This document shows positions 1 through 8,390 of a stretch of 64,000 nucleotides of DNA, piece by piece (within the stretch, counting starts at the first letter, position 1; each line of letters starts with the position of its first letter). The translations under genes were made by a program, and so were the position numbers. The notes beneath the pieces were generated by a model. That model saw only the letters and a program-made list of their open reading frames with translations, was not told the DNA's origin and did no database searches. The stretch covers positions 124,001 through 188,000 of the forward strand of contig NZ_NFGZ01000001.1 of assembly GCF_002159175.1 (NCBI RefSeq), in the 5' to 3' direction. This stretch comes from Flavonifractor sp. An92. Lineage in GTDB: Bacteria; Bacillota; Clostridia; Oscillospirales; Oscillospiraceae.

Positions 1-2
1 TG

Positions 3-383
3 GGTATGTGTACCAGCGGCAGCTTCAATGTGCTGGGTAACGACGGCCGCTGCTCTCTCATCGGCGTGGAAGTTGGATTTGAGAACATCGGCGTGGACGC
101 CAACCTCGACACCTCCACCCACGGCAACGAGGCCTCCTTCGAGTTCATCGTGGACAAGAATCCGGACTACATCTTCGTGATGGACCGTGATGCCGCCATC
201 GGCACCGACGGCGCACAGCTGGCCCAGGATATTATGGAAAATGAGCTGGTGATGGGGACCGACGCTTATCAAAACGGCCATCTGGTCTATCTGGCCCACC
301 CCGCCGTGTGGTACACCGCCGAGGGCGGCATCACCGCACTGGATCTCATGCTGCAGGATCTGGAGAGCGAGCTGCTGGGCTGA
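3..383 (+). CDS. Siderophore ABC importer binding protein, C-terminal part
   Basis: C-terminal portion of the solute-binding lipoprotein of an iron-siderophore ABC importer. The reading frame is already open at the window edge, so signal peptide and first lobe lie upstream; the ATG at 6 is not the true start. The visible part is the second lobe of a type III binding protein: an S-T-H-G-N motif, then NPDYIFVMDRDAAIG, then VWYTAEGG near the end, the pattern of the CeuE/YclQ group that binds catecholate-type siderophores. It would hold ferri-siderophore at the outer membrane face and pass it to a permease, presumably encoded upstream. Substrate cannot be told from this fragment. Confidence 0.85.
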   Translation, partial: GMCTSGSFNVLGNDGRCSLIGVEVGFENIGVDANLDTSTHGNEASFEFIVDKNPDYIFVMDRDAAIGTDGAQLAQDIMENELVMGTDAYQNGHLVYLAHPAVWYTAEGGITALDLMLQDLESELLG

Positions 384-419
384 GCCGCCTGACCGCCCCA
401 TATCATCCGCCAAACACAG

Positions 420-449
420 AAATCGCCGCAGGTTGCACTGCGGCGATTT
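420..449. terminator. Bidirectional hairpin terminator
   Basis: Perfect 12-bp stem (420-431 with 438-449) and a 6-base loop between two convergent genes. It follows the siderophore-binding gene by 36 bases and lies 43 bases past the stop of the leftward gene ending at 493. The T-tract is weak on both sides. Confidence 0.7.
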
Positions 450-492
450 CTGTTTCCCTGACGGCGGTACGAATCGGAAACGGGTCCCCGCC

Positions 493-1131
493 TCACACCA
501 GGAGCCAGTTCTGGCCGTCCGGCGTGGGCCAGATGCTCCCCGGCATCCGCTCCAGGACTTTGCCCGTCTTGAAATCCCGCACCAGGACCTCCTCCCGGTA
601 GTCCGGGTCCTCATACCAGATCGTGGTATACATCCGGTCTCCGTCCAGAAAAATAAAGCTCTCGCGCTCCTCCAGCAAAAACTCCCGCTGTTCCGGCCAA
701 AGAATGCAGAAGCGGTCGTCCTGGGGCGCTCGGGTCAAAAGCAGGGGCGCGGTCTTCAGCATCAGATTGTAGCAGTCCTCCGCCAAGGCGAGGGGCAGCA
801 CCGCCAGCGGTTCGGTCCCTCCTGTCTCCTCGTGAAAGGCCAGGATATGGATCTCCTCTTTGGGAAAGTCCACCAGCAGCAGGGCCACCTTCCCGTCATA
901 GTACGCCGGCTTTCCCAGATACTGCCCGGGTTCCGGACGGACCGGTTCATAGATGGTCCCCTCCGGGTAGCGGACCAGGATGCCCCGGTTGCACTGGATG
1001 GGGTGTTTGTCCCGGTAGAGGTCGCCCGCCTCGTACAGGTCTCCCCCTGTGTAGTCCATGCCCCAGTACCACTCGCGGCTGCCCTGTAGAGGCTCCAGAT
1101 AGGTGATCCCATTTGTGGGTATGCGTTTCAT
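493..1131 (-). CDS. Hypothetical protein, 212 aa
   Basis: I do not recognise this protein. It is 212 residues, soluble (no signal peptide or membrane segment), rich in tyrosine, tryptophan and acidic residues, and reads like a beta-rich protein: repeated short hydrophobic runs (ILVRYPEG, KVALLLVDF, ESFIFLDGDR, VLVRDFKTGK) resembling strands of a propeller or of a sugar- or lipid-binding fold. It stands alone, with a convergent gene downstream and a short promoter-size gap (1132-1238) before the DegV gene. The start is the only well-placed ATG, at 1131. GC and codon use match the chromosomal neighbours. Confidence 0.7.
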   Translation of the reverse strand: MKRIPTNGITYLEPLQGSREWYWGMDYTGGDLYEAGDLYRDKHPIQCNRGILVRYPEGTIYEPVRPEPGQYLGKPAYYDGKVALLLVDFPKEEIHILAFHEETGGTEPLAVLPLALAEDCYNLMLKTAPLLLTRAPQDDRFCILWPEQREFLLEERESFIFLDGDRMYTTIWYEDPDYREEVLVRDFKTGKVLERMPGSIWPTPDGQNWLLV

Positions 1132-1238
1132 GCCATATCCTCCCGGCTATCTCTGGATTCGGTTCTGAAATGATAGCACGGGCCCCTTTGAATCCCCCCG
1201 AAGATTCCCTTAACTTTTCTTAATCTCCCCCGGCAGAT

Positions 1239-2111
1239 TCAGCGCGTGTTGCCCCAATAAATCAGCGCCAGCATCCCGGGTCCGGTGTGCGCCCCGATGA
1301 TCGGCCCGATGTCCGCCGTAAAGACCTCCGCCTCAGGGAAGCGCTCCCGCACCGCCTTTTCCAAGGCCTGTGCCCCCTCCGGACAGTCTCCATGGCCCAC
1401 CACGATCCGCTTTCCCAGCTCCGGGGTCCAGCCCTGCTCCAGTTTGGCCAGCTGGGCCCGGACGGCCTGCTTCCGTCCTCGCGGCTTCTCCACGACGGCC
1501 AGCGCTCCGGTCTGGCTCACATGCAGGAGCGGCTTGATCTGCAGAGCCGTCCCCAGGACAGCGGCACTTGCCGACACCCGGCCGCCCCGCCGCAGGTGGT
1601 CAAACACATCCACGGTAAACCAGTGGCAGACCTCCAGACGATGCCGGGTCACCCAGAGGGCCAGCTCTTCCAGGGTGTATCCCTCCGTCTGTCGCATGGC
1701 CGCTTCGCAGACCAGAAAGCCCTCCCCCACCGAGGCGCACAGCGTATCCAGACAGATGATGTTCCGGTCCGGATAGCGTTCCTGCAATTCCTCCGCGCAG
1801 ATCTGCGCCGACTGGAAGGTCCCGGACATGCCGGAGGAAAAGCACAGATACAGAATATCCTTCCCCGCTCGCAGCACCGGTTCAAAGGCCTGCAGGTATT
1901 GGCTGGGCGTGATCTGGGAGGTCACGGCGTACATTCCGGCCCTTTGCCGCGCGTAAAAATCCGCCACGGTGATGGTCCCCTCCGGCCCGTAGGTATACTC
2001 CCGGTCTCCAATCGCCACCTGCATGGGAAGGACTTCGATGGGCGGCAGGGACGCGAGCCACTGGGGCGCGCAGTCCGCCGTCGCATCGGTGAAGATCTGA
2101 TAGGATGCCAT
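1239..2111 (-). CDS. DegV family fatty-acid-binding protein
   Basis: DegV-family protein, 290 residues, the usual family length. DegV (FakB-type) proteins bind one fatty acid between two domains and present it to the kinase FakA for incorporation into phospholipid. Visible signatures are the N-terminal TDATADC, TSQITPSQY (lipid-head serine/threonine), SSGMSGTFQSA, and the C-terminal VGHGDCPEGA and IGAHTGPG, where the fatty acid carboxylate is held. The frame stays open to 2348, but ATG at 2111 is preferred: it has GAGAGGAAG just upstream and the protein then begins with the typical first strand of the fold. No fakA gene is in view, as is common for DegV paralogues. Confidence 0.9.
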   Translation of the reverse strand: MASYQIFTDATADCAPQWLASLPPIEVLPMQVAIGDREYTYGPEGTITVADFYARQRAGMYAVTSQITPSQYLQAFEPVLRAGKDILYLCFSSGMSGTFQSAQICAEELQERYPDRNIICLDTLCASVGEGFLVCEAAMRQTEGYTLEELALWVTRHRLEVCHWFTVDVFDHLRRGGRVSASAAVLGTALQIKPLLHVSQTGALAVVEKPRGRKQAVRAQLAKLEQGWTPELGKRIVVGHGDCPEGAQALEKAVRERFPEAEVFTADIGPIIGAHTGPGMLALIYWGNTR

Positions 2112-2116
2112 ACTCA

Positions 2117-2297
2117 CTACTTCCTCTCTCCGCAGCCGCCGCAGTTCTTCCAGAGCTCCTGCGCGGTATCCTTCCAGTGTTCCGCGTAGGGCGTGGTCCT
2201 GTCGCACAGGTGGTCCACGCTCTCCGGGCTCTGGTATTTGATGCTGACCGCCCCGGGCTCTCTTTTTCTGCCTGTTCTCGGCCGGGTCAAGGCACAT
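2117..2297 (-). pseudogene. Possible frameshifted small gene upstream of degV
   Basis: Directly upstream of the DegV ATG, a second frame ends in TAG at 2117-2119 and reads SIKYQSPESVDHLCDRTT followed by a tail WKNCGGCGERK that looks protein-like and cysteine-rich. Its own frame has no ATG, only a TTG at 2290. An ATG at 2297 in the neighbouring frame would give about 60 residues if one G were removed from the G-run near 2248-2251. The stop overlaps the DegV ribosome site, so it could be a decayed or truly frameshifted partner. Weak evidence: no family is recognised. Confidence 0.3.
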
Positions 2298-2478
2298 TAT
2301 ACGAAAAAACTCCGAAAAGTCATGGGACACAACACCAGGCCGGTCCAAAATTATGACATACCCCGGTCAACGTTACGTTTTGGGACAGCGGGCGCAAATT
2401 GTCCCTTGTCCCCAGGTCCCTGCGGCACTAAGCTTTTTTATCATCGGTCATACCGTCGCCCGGGAAGGAGACCCGTTC

Positions 2479-3513
2479 ATGGAACATAGCATGTACCGCA
2501 TTTTAATCGAGACCACCGTCCGGCAAACCCTGAAGGGGTTGAGAGAAAACCCCAAGCGGAGCATCCGGAACCTGGTGGATCTGGCCCTGCATTTTTCGGA
2601 AGGCCGTTTTCAGAGCCGCTTTTTCCAGACGGCCCAAACCATGCTCCAGCACGAGGACAGTGCATACTATACGCTGGTGGAGGACGCCGTCAGCCACATT
2701 GAGACGGAACACCTGGTGACCTTCGGCATGAATCTGGGGTATAACAGCTTCACCTGGGGCGCCCAGCGGATCCGCATAAACGAATCCCGCCTGGGCTTCA
2801 ATATCCCCTGGACCGTACTGCTGCAGATGGAGGACTGCCAGTCTCCCGACCGCCTCGCCCAGTACGACCGCGTCATCCAGGAGGGCGAGCAGCTGGGGAT
2901 CTACTGCTGGATGCTCCTGTCGCAGCGCGACCCGCGGGAGCTGTTCCCCCTCATCGGGTGCCATCCGGACAGCGCGTTTTTCCTCTTCTGCCGGTCTGAC
3001 GCTGTCAATGCCGCCAGCCTGGACGGGATGCTCCCTCTCAAGCACCTCATGCCGGTGGTCCGCTGGGACGAGGGCGCCGGCGCGGCCTGCACCCTGCTGC
3101 GAAACGCTCAGCTCCCCTATGCGGTCTGCTGCCCCTACGGGCAAGACGAGCTCCCGGCCATCCTCAGCGGGGACCTCTTCTGTGACACCCAGCAGCTGCA
3201 CCCCCTGTTCACGGTGCTGGCCGCAAAGCCGGACTGCCCCACCGATCTGCGGCGGCAGGCCCATGAGGCGGCGGTGCTGGTGCGGAAGGGACAGGCCTAT
3301 CAGACCATCCCCTGGGAGCTGTCCTACGACACCCGCAATTTGGATGAGATCATCTCCGAGGACGCCTGCTGCGTCTTGTTCGACGGTCAGGGGCAGCTGC
3401 TCGCGCTGGATCACCCGGACCGCGCGCCCTTCGGCAACCTGTTTGAGGACGGGCTCACCCCCCTCATCCGGAAGGCCTATCCCAAATCCGCCCCCCTGCT
3501 GTCCAGAGCATGA
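2479..3513 (+). CDS. Conserved hypothetical protein, 344 aa
   Basis: Protein of unknown function. ATG at 2479 is chosen because AAGGAG lies 8 bases upstream and the residues before it look untranslated. The N-terminal 70 residues (IETTVRQTLKGLRENP, then NLVDLALHF) are helical; a central block NLGYNSFTWGA and GFNIPWTVLLQ is followed by alternating strand/helix segments such as GIYCWMLLSQ and AFFLFCRSDA, suggesting an alpha/beta, possibly TIM-barrel-like domain, as in radical-SAM-associated proteins, but there is no CxxxCxxC cluster. It ends 5 bases before a strong terminator. I cannot assign a reaction. Confidence 0.7.
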   Translation: MEHSMYRILIETTVRQTLKGLRENPKRSIRNLVDLALHFSEGRFQSRFFQTAQTMLQHEDSAYYTLVEDAVSHIETEHLVTFGMNLGYNSFTWGAQRIRINESRLGFNIPWTVLLQMEDCQSPDRLAQYDRVIQEGEQLGIYCWMLLSQRDPRELFPLIGCHPDSAFFLFCRSDAVNAASLDGMLPLKHLMPVVRWDEGAGAACTLLRNAQLPYAVCCPYGQDELPAILSGDLFCDTQQLHPLFTVLAAKPDCPTDLRRQAHEAAVLVRKGQAYQTIPWELSYDTRNLDEIISEDACCVLFDGQGQLLALDHPDRAPFGNLFEDGLTPLIRKAYPKSAPLLSRA

Positions 3514-3518
3514 CCTTC

Positions 3519-3554
3519 GCGCGTATCGCTGCCCGGCGATACGCGCTCTTTTTT
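3519..3554. terminator. Shared terminator between convergent genes
   Basis: Perfect 11-bp stem (3519-3529 with 3536-3546), 6-base loop, and six T at 3549-3554 on the plus strand. It terminates the 344-aa gene; the leftward TetR gene ends inside its T-tract, so it may serve both directions. Confidence 0.85.
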
Positions 3555-4134
3555 ACCGCCCGTTCTCTTCTTGCTCCGCCTGCGACAGCTCCCGGCAGAT
3601 GGAGCGGGCGCCCTCTTCGGTCAGCCGCTTGATCTTCTCCAAAAACTCCTCCGGCGGCATGCACTCCTTGGTCAGCAGCCAGCGCTCCATGGCGCAGAGC
3701 AGCGCGTCCGTAAAGAAGTCCAGGGTGAACGCGTCGGGCTGCGCCTGTTTGAACACATAGGTGATGCGGTCAGCCAGAAGGGGGCGGATATACTCCCGAA
3801 AGTGCTCGTAAAACGAATTCTGCCCCCGGATCTGCAGCGCTTTGCGATAAAACACATGGTTCTGATAAAAATAGTGGCAGGTCTTTTCGATGAAGGCCCA
3901 GCGCTCCTGATACCTGCTGCCCAGGTCCTCCTCTTTGACCAGCGCGATGAACTCCGTGTCAAAAATCCAGTTCACCAGGTCATATTTGTCTTTAAAGTGA
4001 TAATAAAAACTCTTCCGGTTCATGTTGCAGCGTTCACAGATCTGCGCGACATTGATCTTTTCAAAGGGCTGCTCCATCATCAGCTCTTTCAGGGAAGCCG
4101 CCAACGCCCATTTGGTAATGTTGGACTCTGCCAT
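3553..4134 (-). CDS. TetR/AcrR family regulator (DhaS-like)
   Basis: TetR-type repressor, 193 residues. The N-terminal helix-turn-helix is clear: helices around KEL (residues 16-20), then INVAQICERCNMNRKSFYYH, the recognition helix with the characteristic SFYYHF. The rest is an all-helical ligand-binding domain of the short type found in DhaS-like proteins. ATG at 4134 is used because AAAGGAG precedes it; the longer open frame to 4221 runs into an upstream terminator. Transcription should start near 4318 and pass through a leader resembling a yybP-ykoY riboswitch, which is unusual for a TetR gene. The divergent TVP38-type gene at 4536 is a possible target. Confidence 0.85.
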   Translation of the reverse strand: MAESNITKWALAASLKELMMEQPFEKINVAQICERCNMNRKSFYYHFKDKYDLVNWIFDTEFIALVKEEDLGSRYQERWAFIEKTCHYFYQNHVFYRKALQIRGQNSFYEHFREYIRPLLADRITYVFKQAQPDAFTLDFFTDALLCAMERWLLTKECMPPEEFLEKIKRLTEEGARSICRELSQAEQEENGR

Positions 4135-4196
4135 ATACGCTCTCCTTTCCTTGCGCCCGGGGGAACGGGCTGAACGACTGTCTTTTCTCCACGGGT

Positions 4197-4318
4197 AAAA
4201 AAAAGACTTATCTGCCCGCACAGATAAGTCTCGTCATTTCAGATAATACCAGGAAAGCTCCAAAAAGCTCCAGGATGTTGGTATCACCACACCAAAGTGC
4301 CGACTACTCCCTTATATA
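4197..4318 (-). promoter_or_regulatory. yybP-ykoY-like (Mn2+) riboswitch with terminator
   Basis: Leader RNA read leftwards. The 5' end AUAAGGGAGUAG (4304-4315) and the 3' side GACGAGACUUAU carry the two conserved internal-loop motifs of yybP-ykoY aptamers (GGAGUAG and ACGAGA), closed by AUAAG:CUUAU. Between them are GC-poor helices. The CUUAU strand is also the left arm of a perfect 11-bp terminator (4204-4214 with 4221-4231) followed by eight U (4197-4204). Ligand-stabilised P1 would therefore prevent termination: an ON switch. Family assignment rests on these motifs and the architecture, not on a covariance score. Confidence 0.7.
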
Positions 4319-4324
4319 AAATGG

Positions 4325-4353
4325 AGTATAGCATACTGCCGGACACTTCTCAA
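4325..4353 (-). promoter_or_regulatory. Sigma-A promoter for riboswitch/TetR transcript
   Basis: TTGAGA (4348-4353) and TATACT (4325-4330) on the minus strand, separated by exactly 17 bases. Start of transcription would fall near 4318, immediately before the aptamer. Confidence 0.75.
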
Positions 4354-4535
4354 CCGCGCGCTTTCCCTTATCTTTGGACAAATCCGCCCATGTGTCCCAA
4401 AATGTAACACTGTCCAGCGAGCTGTGGAAAAGTGTAACGCCGCAACTATTTTGCCCAGTGCAATGGACCCCTTCTTTTTCTACAATAACTTTCGTGTACG
4501 ATAGGTCAGCAAGATCTCACGACCAAGGAGCCGTT

Positions 4536-5216
4536 ATGAAGAAAAAGCGTCCACGGCGGTTTTATGCAGCAGGTTTTGGTTTGGGCGGGGTCGCTCTGGG
4601 GCTTGCCGTCCTCTGGGCCCTGCGCTCCGATCTCTCTTTCCATGCGCTCCTGGCCCAGCCGCTTCAGGCTCCGCTTTGGACCGCGGGCTTCCTGCTGCTG
4701 TGCTACGCACTGAAGAGCGCCACCGTTGTCTTTCCCCTGCTCGTACTGGAGATGGCGGCAGGCTACCTCTTCCCCCTCCCCGCCGCCCTGCTTCTCAATT
4801 TGCTGGGGATCTGGATCATCCTGACCATCCCCTACGGGATCGGCCGGGCGCTGGGGCTCCGGCAAGTGCGCAAACTGACCCAGAATTACCCCAAGTTTCA
4901 ACTCCTCATGGAAAAGCAGCAGGACCACTCTCTGTTCCTCTGCTTCTTCCTCCGCGCCATCAGCTGTCTGCCGGGAGATCTCGTCACCCTGTATCTGAGC
5001 GCCACCCACACCCACTTTTGGCACAACTTTCTGGGAGGTACGCTGGGGATCGTACCGGGGATGATCCTGGCCACGGTCATGGGCGTAGGCATCCAGGACC
5101 CGTCCTCCCCCACGTTCTGGGTTTCTGCGGCGCTTACGGTGGGCCTGTCTGTCTCCTCGACGGTGTTCTATTCCGTCTATCTGAAGCGCCACAGGGGCAA
5201 GGAGGACCAGGAGTGA
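4536..5216 (+). CDS. TVP38/TMEM64 (DedA-superfamily) membrane protein
   Basis: Integral membrane protein of the VTT/TMEM64 family, 226 residues. ATG at 4536 has AAGGAG 5 bases upstream and starts MKKKRPRRF, a positively charged cytoplasmic tail. Hydrophobic segments follow at about residues 10-30, 45-65, 70-105, 130-150 and 165-215. Family marks are the glycine-rich re-entrant part (IPYGIGRALG) and the second half FFLRAISCLPGDLVTLYLSA, where R and the small-residue turn are typical. Relatives are thought to act as lipid scramblases or flippases. It is divergent from the TetR gene. The upstream stretch 4374-4535 is in frame but looks non-coding. Confidence 0.85.
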   Translation: MKKKRPRRFYAAGFGLGGVALGLAVLWALRSDLSFHALLAQPLQAPLWTAGFLLLCYALKSATVVFPLLVLEMAAGYLFPLPAALLLNLLGIWIILTIPYGIGRALGLRQVRKLTQNYPKFQLLMEKQQDHSLFLCFFLRAISCLPGDLVTLYLSATHTHFWHNFLGGTLGIVPGMILATVMGVGIQDPSSPTFWVSAALTVGLSVSSTVFYSVYLKRHRGKEDQE

Positions 5217-5271
5217 ACCATTTTGCTGACAAGAAGCCACCATCCTATCTCAAACGCAGGGAGGGACCCAT

Positions 5272-6810
5272 ATGATGAATCAAAAAGTCCAGCCTTCTGA
5301 GGGCTGCATTTCCCTGGAGCTCCAGCCGTCCCGTGTCATCCGCCAGGTGGATGAGCGCCTCATGTCCTATAACATCGAGATGACCGAGGTGACCGGCGGG
5401 ACCTTCTGGAAAGCCTATACCCCCGAGCAGATCGCCGGCACCGCGAAATTTCCCTCCGTCACGGCCTTCGCCGATGTGACTGCCATGCCGGAGCTGATGG
5501 AGTATAATCCCCCCATCGATCTCTATGACCGGCAACTGCGAGAGCTCGCCAAGCAGCTCGGCCCCGCCTGGGTCCGGGTGTCCGGCACCTGGGCCACCAA
5601 GACCTACTACGACTTTGACGGCACTACCGGCGGGACCCCGCCGGAGGGCTACACCAGCGTCCTCACCGCAGAGCAGTAGACGCGCGTACTGGACTTTGTG
5701 TCGTATGTGGGCGCCAAGCTGCTGGTCTCGGTCAGCAACTGCGCCGGCGACCATCCCAGCGGCGGACCGCTGGACCTGGCGCAGGCGAAAAAGCTCTTTG
5801 CCTTCAGCCACCAGCACGGCGTGGACATCGACGCCATCGAATTCATGAATGAGCCGAATATGCTGGAGCTGTCAGGCGCGCCGAAGGGCTATACCGCCGC
5901 CGACTACGCCAGAGATCAGGATATTCTGTATGCGTGGGTCCGGGCCAACTATCCGAAGTGCCTTCTGGTCGGCCCGTGTACCACCGGCGATCCCTCTGCG
6001 GTCACCAGAACCAGCCAAGGCTTCGGCGCCGGAATCGCCAGTCTCACCAGGACCTGCACCACGCAGGAGCTGTTGGCGGGCACCCGCATCCCCCTGGATG
6101 TGTTCAGCTATCACTACTACAACGGCGTGTCCGAGCGGATCGCCGGGGTCTTGCCGTCCGCCCACTGGCCCAGTCAGATGGCCCATACCGCCCCCTATCT
6201 GGCGGTGGCCCCGGACTGCGCCCGCGCCCATGCGGCCCTGCGGGACCAGTTCGTCCCCGGTACACCCATGTGGGTCACCGAGTCCGGCGACGCCGGTGGA
6301 GGCGGCGATACCTGGGCGTCCACCTATCTGGACGTTCTGCGCACGCTGAATGAGCTGGGAAGCTATGCCGCCATCACCGACGGCGTCATCTTCCACAACA
6401 CCCTGGCCTCCTCCGACTACGGCTTCCTGGCGCCCCGCATCTTTCTGCCCCGTCCCAATTACTTCGCCGTTCTGCTCTGGAACCGGCTGATGGGGACCCC
6501 CGTTTATGACTGCGCGGCGCTGAACCGGGAAAACACCCACATCTACTGCCACTCCCGCCGGGATGGAGCTCCCGGGGTCGTCTATCTGATCCTCAACAAT
6601 TCGTTGACGGAGGTCCGGACCGTGACTCTGCCCAAAGACGCCCTGCGCTACACCCTCCACGCCGAGACCCTGCGCTCCCCCACCATCCAGCTCAATGGGG
6701 CCGAGCTGTCCCTTTCCGATACCGGTGCGCTGCCCGCGCTGGAGCCGGTTCCGCAGGCACGGGGCACGGTACCGCTCGCCCCCGGAAGCTGCACCTTCCT
6801 GGTGCTGTAA
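5272..6810 (+). pseudogene. GH79-like glycoside hydrolase with in-frame amber codon
   Basis: A GH-A clan (alpha/beta)8 hydrolase, best matched by the heparanase/beta-glucuronidase family GH79, split by a single TAG at 5677-5679 (codon 136). The frame is the same on both sides, and the residues around the stop (TAEQ, stop, TRVLDFVSYV) fit the usual Trp at that place, so a TGG to TAG change is likely. The acid/base glutamate is in EFMNEPN (Glu 194), the nucleophile in VTESGD (Glu 337), followed by a beta-sandwich tail. No signal peptide. AGGGAGGG precedes the ATGs at 5272 and 5275. The second part could start at GTG 5698, but half a barrel should not fold. Confidence 0.75.
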
Positions 6811-7286
6811 TCAGCTCCCAAGAATGGGCATCTGGCCGATGAAGCGGACCAGCGTCCAATCCAGTCCCGATGTCCGGACCAGCTCCCCGATCGCCACCAT
6901 CTCCCGCTTCGCCTGGGGGAACGCGATTCCCGCAAGAATGCAGGGTGCCACGGTGAGGAAGGATTTTTGATCCCGCTCCGGCGAGATGCTGGGCGTGCCC
7001 CAGTCGATCAGCCGCTTCACCCCCTGTTCCCGCATCTCCCGAATCAGGATCTTATGGTCTTCCAGAGATGCCATCCCCGGATACCCGCGCTTCATCGGAA
7101 TGCCCACGCACCAAATGACCGTATTCTTCCCCGACACGGCCTCGGCGATCTTCTCCTCCTCCGTCAGGCCCGCGCCGGACGTTTACATCTTTTCCGGGCG
7201 GCAGACACCTGATGGCCATTTTGAAGCGCATGGCGGACCACATATTGTCCGATTCCCCCTGTGGCTCCAAAGATCAAGACATGCAT
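6811..7286 (-). pseudogene. NmrA-like NAD(P)-binding protein, decayed
   Basis: Remnant of a short-chain, NmrA/SDR-a5-like NAD(P)H-binding protein. From ATG 7286 the frame reads MHVLIFGATGGIGQYVV, a perfect Rossmann glycine motif, then runs into a TGA after about 40 residues. The rest (LTEEEKIAEAVSGKNTVIW, then the tail to DWTLVRFIGQMP) continues in another frame, and roughly 25 residues between strands 2 and 4 are missing. So there is at least one deletion with a frameshift. It is divergent from an HxlR gene, the usual pairing of a redox- or aldehyde-sensing regulator with its oxidoreductase, and both are broken. Confidence 0.75.
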
Positions 7287-7300
7287 AACACCACTCCTCT

Positions 7301-7376
7301 GGCTGTGTATTTACAGCCACGAGTATATGGTGTATGCTATCTTTTAGCAAGTACGTTATTTTTTCATAGGTACTAT
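7301..7376. promoter_or_regulatory. Divergent promoter/operator region for HxlR pair
   Basis: Holds a perfect 7-bp inverted repeat (TGGCTGT at 7301, ACAGCCA ending 7320) and a wider dyad AAGTAC (7349-7354) with GTACT (7370-7374), the kind of half-sites bound by HxlR proteins. A TACTAT at 7371-7376 may be the -10 of the HxlR gene, inside the dyad. Confidence 0.4.
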
Positions 7377-7403
7377 TAAAAAAGATAGGATCGGAGCCCG
7401 GAG

Positions 7404-7760
7404 ATGCAACAACACGATGAGAGCGATCTGGAACACTGTCCGGTGGCAAAGGTCCAGAAAATCATCCGCGGGAAGTGGTCCATGGTCATCGTCTACTTCC
7501 TCTCCCGCGAGACCCTGCGCTTCCGTCAGCTGAAGCGGAAGATGCCCCAGGTCACGGAAGCCAACCTGACAAAAGAGCTGCGGATGCTGGAGCAATACGG
7601 CCTGGTCCACCGGGAGGTCTACCGGGAAGTTCCGCCCCGTGTGGAGTACTCCCTGACGGAGACGGTCGGAAACTGCTCCCCGTTCTTGAGTCCCTGGAAC
7701 AGTGGGCACTGGAATATGAGCGGGAACAAGCAACGCAAGCCTCTCCTTCGGAACACCGCA
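7404..7760 (+). pseudogene. HxlR family regulator, frameshifted
   Basis: Winged-helix HxlR regulator starting at ATG 7404 (CGGAG just upstream). HCPVAKVQKIIRGKWSMVIV, then EANLTKELRMLEQYGLV and the wing PRVEYSLTE are typical. After SLTE the frame is lost: the expected helix KLLPVLESLEQWALEY continues in the +1 frame from about 7670, so one base has been gained or lost near 7660-7672. In either frame translation runs on through the terminator hairpin at 7761, so the original stop is also gone. The regulator's divergent partner is decayed too, which favours true loss rather than a sequencing slip. Confidence 0.75.
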
Positions 7761-7791
7761 CAGCCCCGCAGGCATCAGGCCTGCGGGGCTG
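7761..7791 (+). terminator. Hairpin terminator after HxlR pseudogene
   Basis: Perfect 13-bp GC-rich stem (7761-7773 with 7779-7791) and 5-base loop. No T-tract follows, so efficiency is uncertain. Confidence 0.5.
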
Positions 7792-7992
7792 TGCTGCTCC
7801 ACTCCTCACGCACCCTCCCTGTTCATCCGGAGCCAGGTATGCGACGCATTCCTCCTGGCCCAGAAATCGGTTGGTTCCGCTTGCAATCCCTTGCCTGCAA
7901 AGCTATAATAATTCCATCGATTTCAGACGCAAATCAAGCATATTTTTGTGTCATAGTTACCGCAAGGATACATTTGGAGGGATGTGAGCCCA

Positions 7993-8153
7993 TGACGGAA
8001 CCCAAAGAGCTGCCAGCCTGTCCGGTCGAGACCACACTCATGCTGATCGGCGACAAGTGGAAGGTCCTGATCCTGCGCGGTCTGATACCCGGAACCAAAC
8101 GATTCGGCGAATTGAAGAAGTCCATCGTCGGACGACACTTCCCCAAGGCTTAG
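7993..8153 (+). pseudogene. Truncated second HxlR regulator
   Basis: ATG at 7993 with GGAGGGATG upstream opens a second HxlR protein: CPVETTLMLIGDKWKVLIL then KRFGELKKSIVG, the first helices of the DNA-binding domain. After residue 46 the sequence leaves the family and stops at 8153, 53 residues in all, against about 105 for an intact member. The recognition helix and wing are missing, so it should not bind DNA. The break at about 8131 marks the point where chromosomal sequence gives way to the tRNA-Pro/mobile region, probably an old deletion or insertion edge. Confidence 0.7.
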
Positions 8154-8320
8154 AAAAGGCCCACAGATACTGAAAAGCTTCGCCCCGAAAACCGCCGGAT
8201 AAGCATATGATCCCTATTTAGCTGGATTAAGCATCCTATCTATCCCCCAAAAGTAAAATCATAGAAATCCTCAGGATGATATCTTGCACCAGAAATTTCT
8301 CGGTTAAAAAACTGCATATA

Positions 8321-8380
8321 TCCCATGTAGCACAGTTGGTAGCGCGCTTGCTTTGGGAGAAACCGCCCGGGCAGTTCCAC
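8321..8380 (+). repeat. Partial tRNA-Pro copy
   Basis: CAGTTGGTAGCGCGC and the anticodon arm TGCTTTGGGAG (8333-8359) repeat the D-arm and anticodon half of the intact tRNA-Pro 70 bases downstream (8403-8429) with one mismatch in 27. The acceptor 5' strand, variable region and T-arm do not match, so it cannot fold as a tRNA. Such half copies are left by integration or deletion at a tRNA gene. Confidence 0.7.
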
Positions 8381-8390
8381 AATTTCATAT

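Noticed and set aside
2112-2348. Longer N-terminus for the DegV protein
   Set aside because: The added 79 residues do not resemble DegV; the ATG at 2111 has a proper ribosome site and gives the normal family length.
5677-5679. TAG read as pyrrolysine or other recoding
   Set aside because: No pylT/pylS or recoding element is visible, and the expected residue at this place is an ordinary aromatic one. A nonsense mutation is simpler.
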